DNA from: Rhodobacterales bacterium 34-62-10
GTDB lineage: Bacteria > Pseudomonadota > Alphaproteobacteria > Rhodobacterales > Rhodobacteraceae
Assembly (NCBI GenBank): GCA_002282555.1
Contig: NCJR01000145.1
Coordinates: forward strand, 1 to 5,665
Length of the DNA: 5,665 bases
Direction of reading: 5' to 3'
The notes under the pieces are model-generated. The model was not told the origin of the DNA, searched no databases, and saw nothing but the letters and a program-made list of their open reading frames with translations. The position numbers and the translations under genes were made by a program. Numbering within the stretch: position 1 is the first letter of the stretch; the number at the start of each line of letters is the position of its first letter. This document shows positions 4,813 to 5,665 of this stretch, piece after piece.

Positions 4813-5665
4813 TCAGCGACCCAGCGACCACCACCCTTTGCGGCGCGGCTTGCCCTCGTCTTCCGGCTTGGCCTCGGCTTTCACGGCCTCGGCCTTTTCG
4901 GGTTCTGCCTTCACGGGTTCTGCCTTGGCAGGCTCGACCTTCACAGCTGCGGCCTCCACAGGTTCGGGCTGTGCCACCTCGGGAGTCGCGACAGGCTCGG
5001 GCGTGGCAGGTGTCGCCGCGACCGGCTCCGCTGCGGCGGCTGCCACTGCGGGTGTCACTGCGGGTGCCTCGACCTCAGAGGCTGCCGCCTCCTTGCTCGC
5101 CTTGGTGGACCTGCTCCGCGTTGCCGGTTTCTTGGCCGCAGGCTTGGCTTCGGTCTGCGCATCGGGGGCTGCGTCCTCGGCGACGCTCGCCTTGGCCGTG
5201 CTGGTCCGCGGCTTTGCCGTGCTCGCCTTGGCGGGTGCCTTGGGTTTGGCAGGTGCCTTGGGCGCGGTCTCGGCCTTGGCCGCTGTGCTCCGGCTGGAAC
5301 TCGACCGGGTCCGCGTCACGGTCTTGCGCGCAGGTTTGTCGGCTTCGGCTTCGGCTTCCGCCACAGCCTCAGTTGCCTCTGCACTCTGCGCGGCTTCGGG
5401 TGCGGTTGTCGCCACCGGTGCCTCTGCGGTCGCAGCCGCTTCGATCACCTCGGTCGTGGTTTCATCACCCTCATCCGCGCTGTCATCGTCGTCGGACCCG
5501 TTCTCGTCGGACCCGTTATCGCCGTTGACCTCACCGTCCACCCCGGTTTTCGACTTGCTGCGACGCCGACGCCGACGGCGCTTCTTCGGCTTGCCCTCAT
5601 CATCACCCGCCTCGGCCGGACGCTCCGCACGTTCCGTCCGCTCGGCCCGTTCGGGGCGCGCGGCG
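4813..5665 (-). CDS. rne: Ribonuclease E, C-terminal scaffold tail (5' part outside window)
   Basis: The minus-strand frame is open to the window edge, so about 283 C-terminal residues are visible and the catalytic S1/DNase I-like half is missing. RNase E is the main mRNA-decay endonuclease and the degradosome scaffold. The visible part is low-complexity and probably disordered. It starts with ERAE-type charged repeats, then a KPKK block with seven consecutive arginines (5560-5580), a likely RNA-binding patch. An acidic D/E/G/S stretch, long Ala/Pro/Lys/Thr-rich linkers with SRS/TRS basic islands, and pentad repeats follow. The last residues are RRKGWWSLGR. A C-terminal GWW motif of this kind docks PNPase onto RNase E in Caulobacter, which together with the basic block is why I call RNase E rather than another Ala/Lys-rich protein. 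The GTG at 5541 is internal, not a start. The identity rests on the tail only. Confidence 0.82.
   Translation of the reverse strand, partial: AARPERAERTERAERPAEAGDDEGKPKKRRRRRRRSKSKTGVDGEVNGDNGSDENGSDDDDSADEGDETTTEVIEAAATAEAPVATTAPEAAQSAEATEAVAEAEAEADKPARKTVTRTRSSSSRSTAAKAETAPKAPAKPKAPAKASTAKPRTSTAKASVAEDAAPDAQTEAKPAAKKPATRSRSTKASKEAAASEVEAPAVTPAVAAAAAEPVAATPATPEPVATPEVAQPEPVEAAAVKVEPAKAEPVKAEPEKAEAVKAEAKPEDEGKPRRKGWWSLGR
4864..4938 (-). repeat. Five tandem 15-bp units encoding pentapeptide repeats in the RNase E tail
   Basis: Residues 17-41 counted from the C-terminus form five consecutive pentads of pattern (A/V)-E-(P/A)-x-K, the last one ending KP. At DNA level CGGGTTCTGCCTT occurs at 4899-4911 and again at 4914-4926, a 15-bp period. 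Lys/Glu alternation with proline suggests an extended charged spacer leading to the GWW docking motif. Copy number in such units may vary between strains by slippage; that is inference. Confidence 0.7.

Noticed and set aside
4791..5528. Open frame of about 245 codons on the + strand opposite the RNase E tail
   Set aside because: The Arg/Pro/Leu/Ser-rich translation mirrors the Ala/Glu/Lys-rich coding strand. It has no domain and begins within the terminator-side spacer.
4813..5541. Treating the 242-residue Ala/Glu/Lys-rich stretch as a separate protein starting at GTG 5541
   Set aside because: The frame stays open through the Arg-rich block to the window edge and no ribosome binding site precedes the GTG. 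It is better read as the tail of a larger gene.

Overview
The window is GC-rich, tightly packed bacterial DNA and most likely comes from the chromosome of an alphaproteobacterium of the Rhodobacteraceae/Roseobacter group. The reasons are a fumC gene followed directly by a DUF4169 gene and a small ribbon-helix-helix gene, an RNase E tail ending in a GWW motif, and heavy C/G bias at third codon positions. I see no insertion sequence, phage gene, tRNA, rRNA or CRISPR array. This looks like core or near-core chromosome rather than an island.

Layout. Bases 1-946 (+ strand) hold the 3' part of fumC (class II fumarase), then a DUF4169 gene and an RHH_4-type gene. Each start codon overlaps the preceding stop by 4 bp. 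Bases 935-4393 (- strand) hold, in transcription order, a CcdA-type thiol-disulfide membrane transporter, a membrane-anchored-looking alpha/beta-hydrolase-like protein and a soluble-looking cytochrome P450. The last two are coupled by a 4-bp GTGA overlap. The two convergent transcription units run into each other with a 12-bp overlap of coding sequence at 935-946. Bases 4487-4726 (+) encode a TusA-family sulfur carrier divergent from ccdA. Bases 4813-5665 (-) encode the disordered C-terminal tail of an RNase E, whose catalytic half lies beyond the window. A bidirectional intrinsic terminator at 4758-4783 separates tusA from the RNase E gene.

How the genes relate. fumC is TCA-cycle metabolism, and its two small followers are probably cotranscribed. 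CcdA and TusA both handle thiols or persulfides and share a divergent intergenic region that contains an imperfect inverted repeat. The hydrolase-P450 pair looks like a small catabolic or lipid-modifying module of unknown substrate. It is preceded by a 22-bp dyad (9 of 11 pairs symmetric) sitting between a weak candidate promoter and the Shine-Dalgarno sequence, which is the best candidate regulatory site here. The parts most open to new biology are this hydrolase-P450 module with its operator-like dyad and the uncharacterised DUF4169/RHH pair coupled to fumarase. I found no evidence of a spectacular new system.
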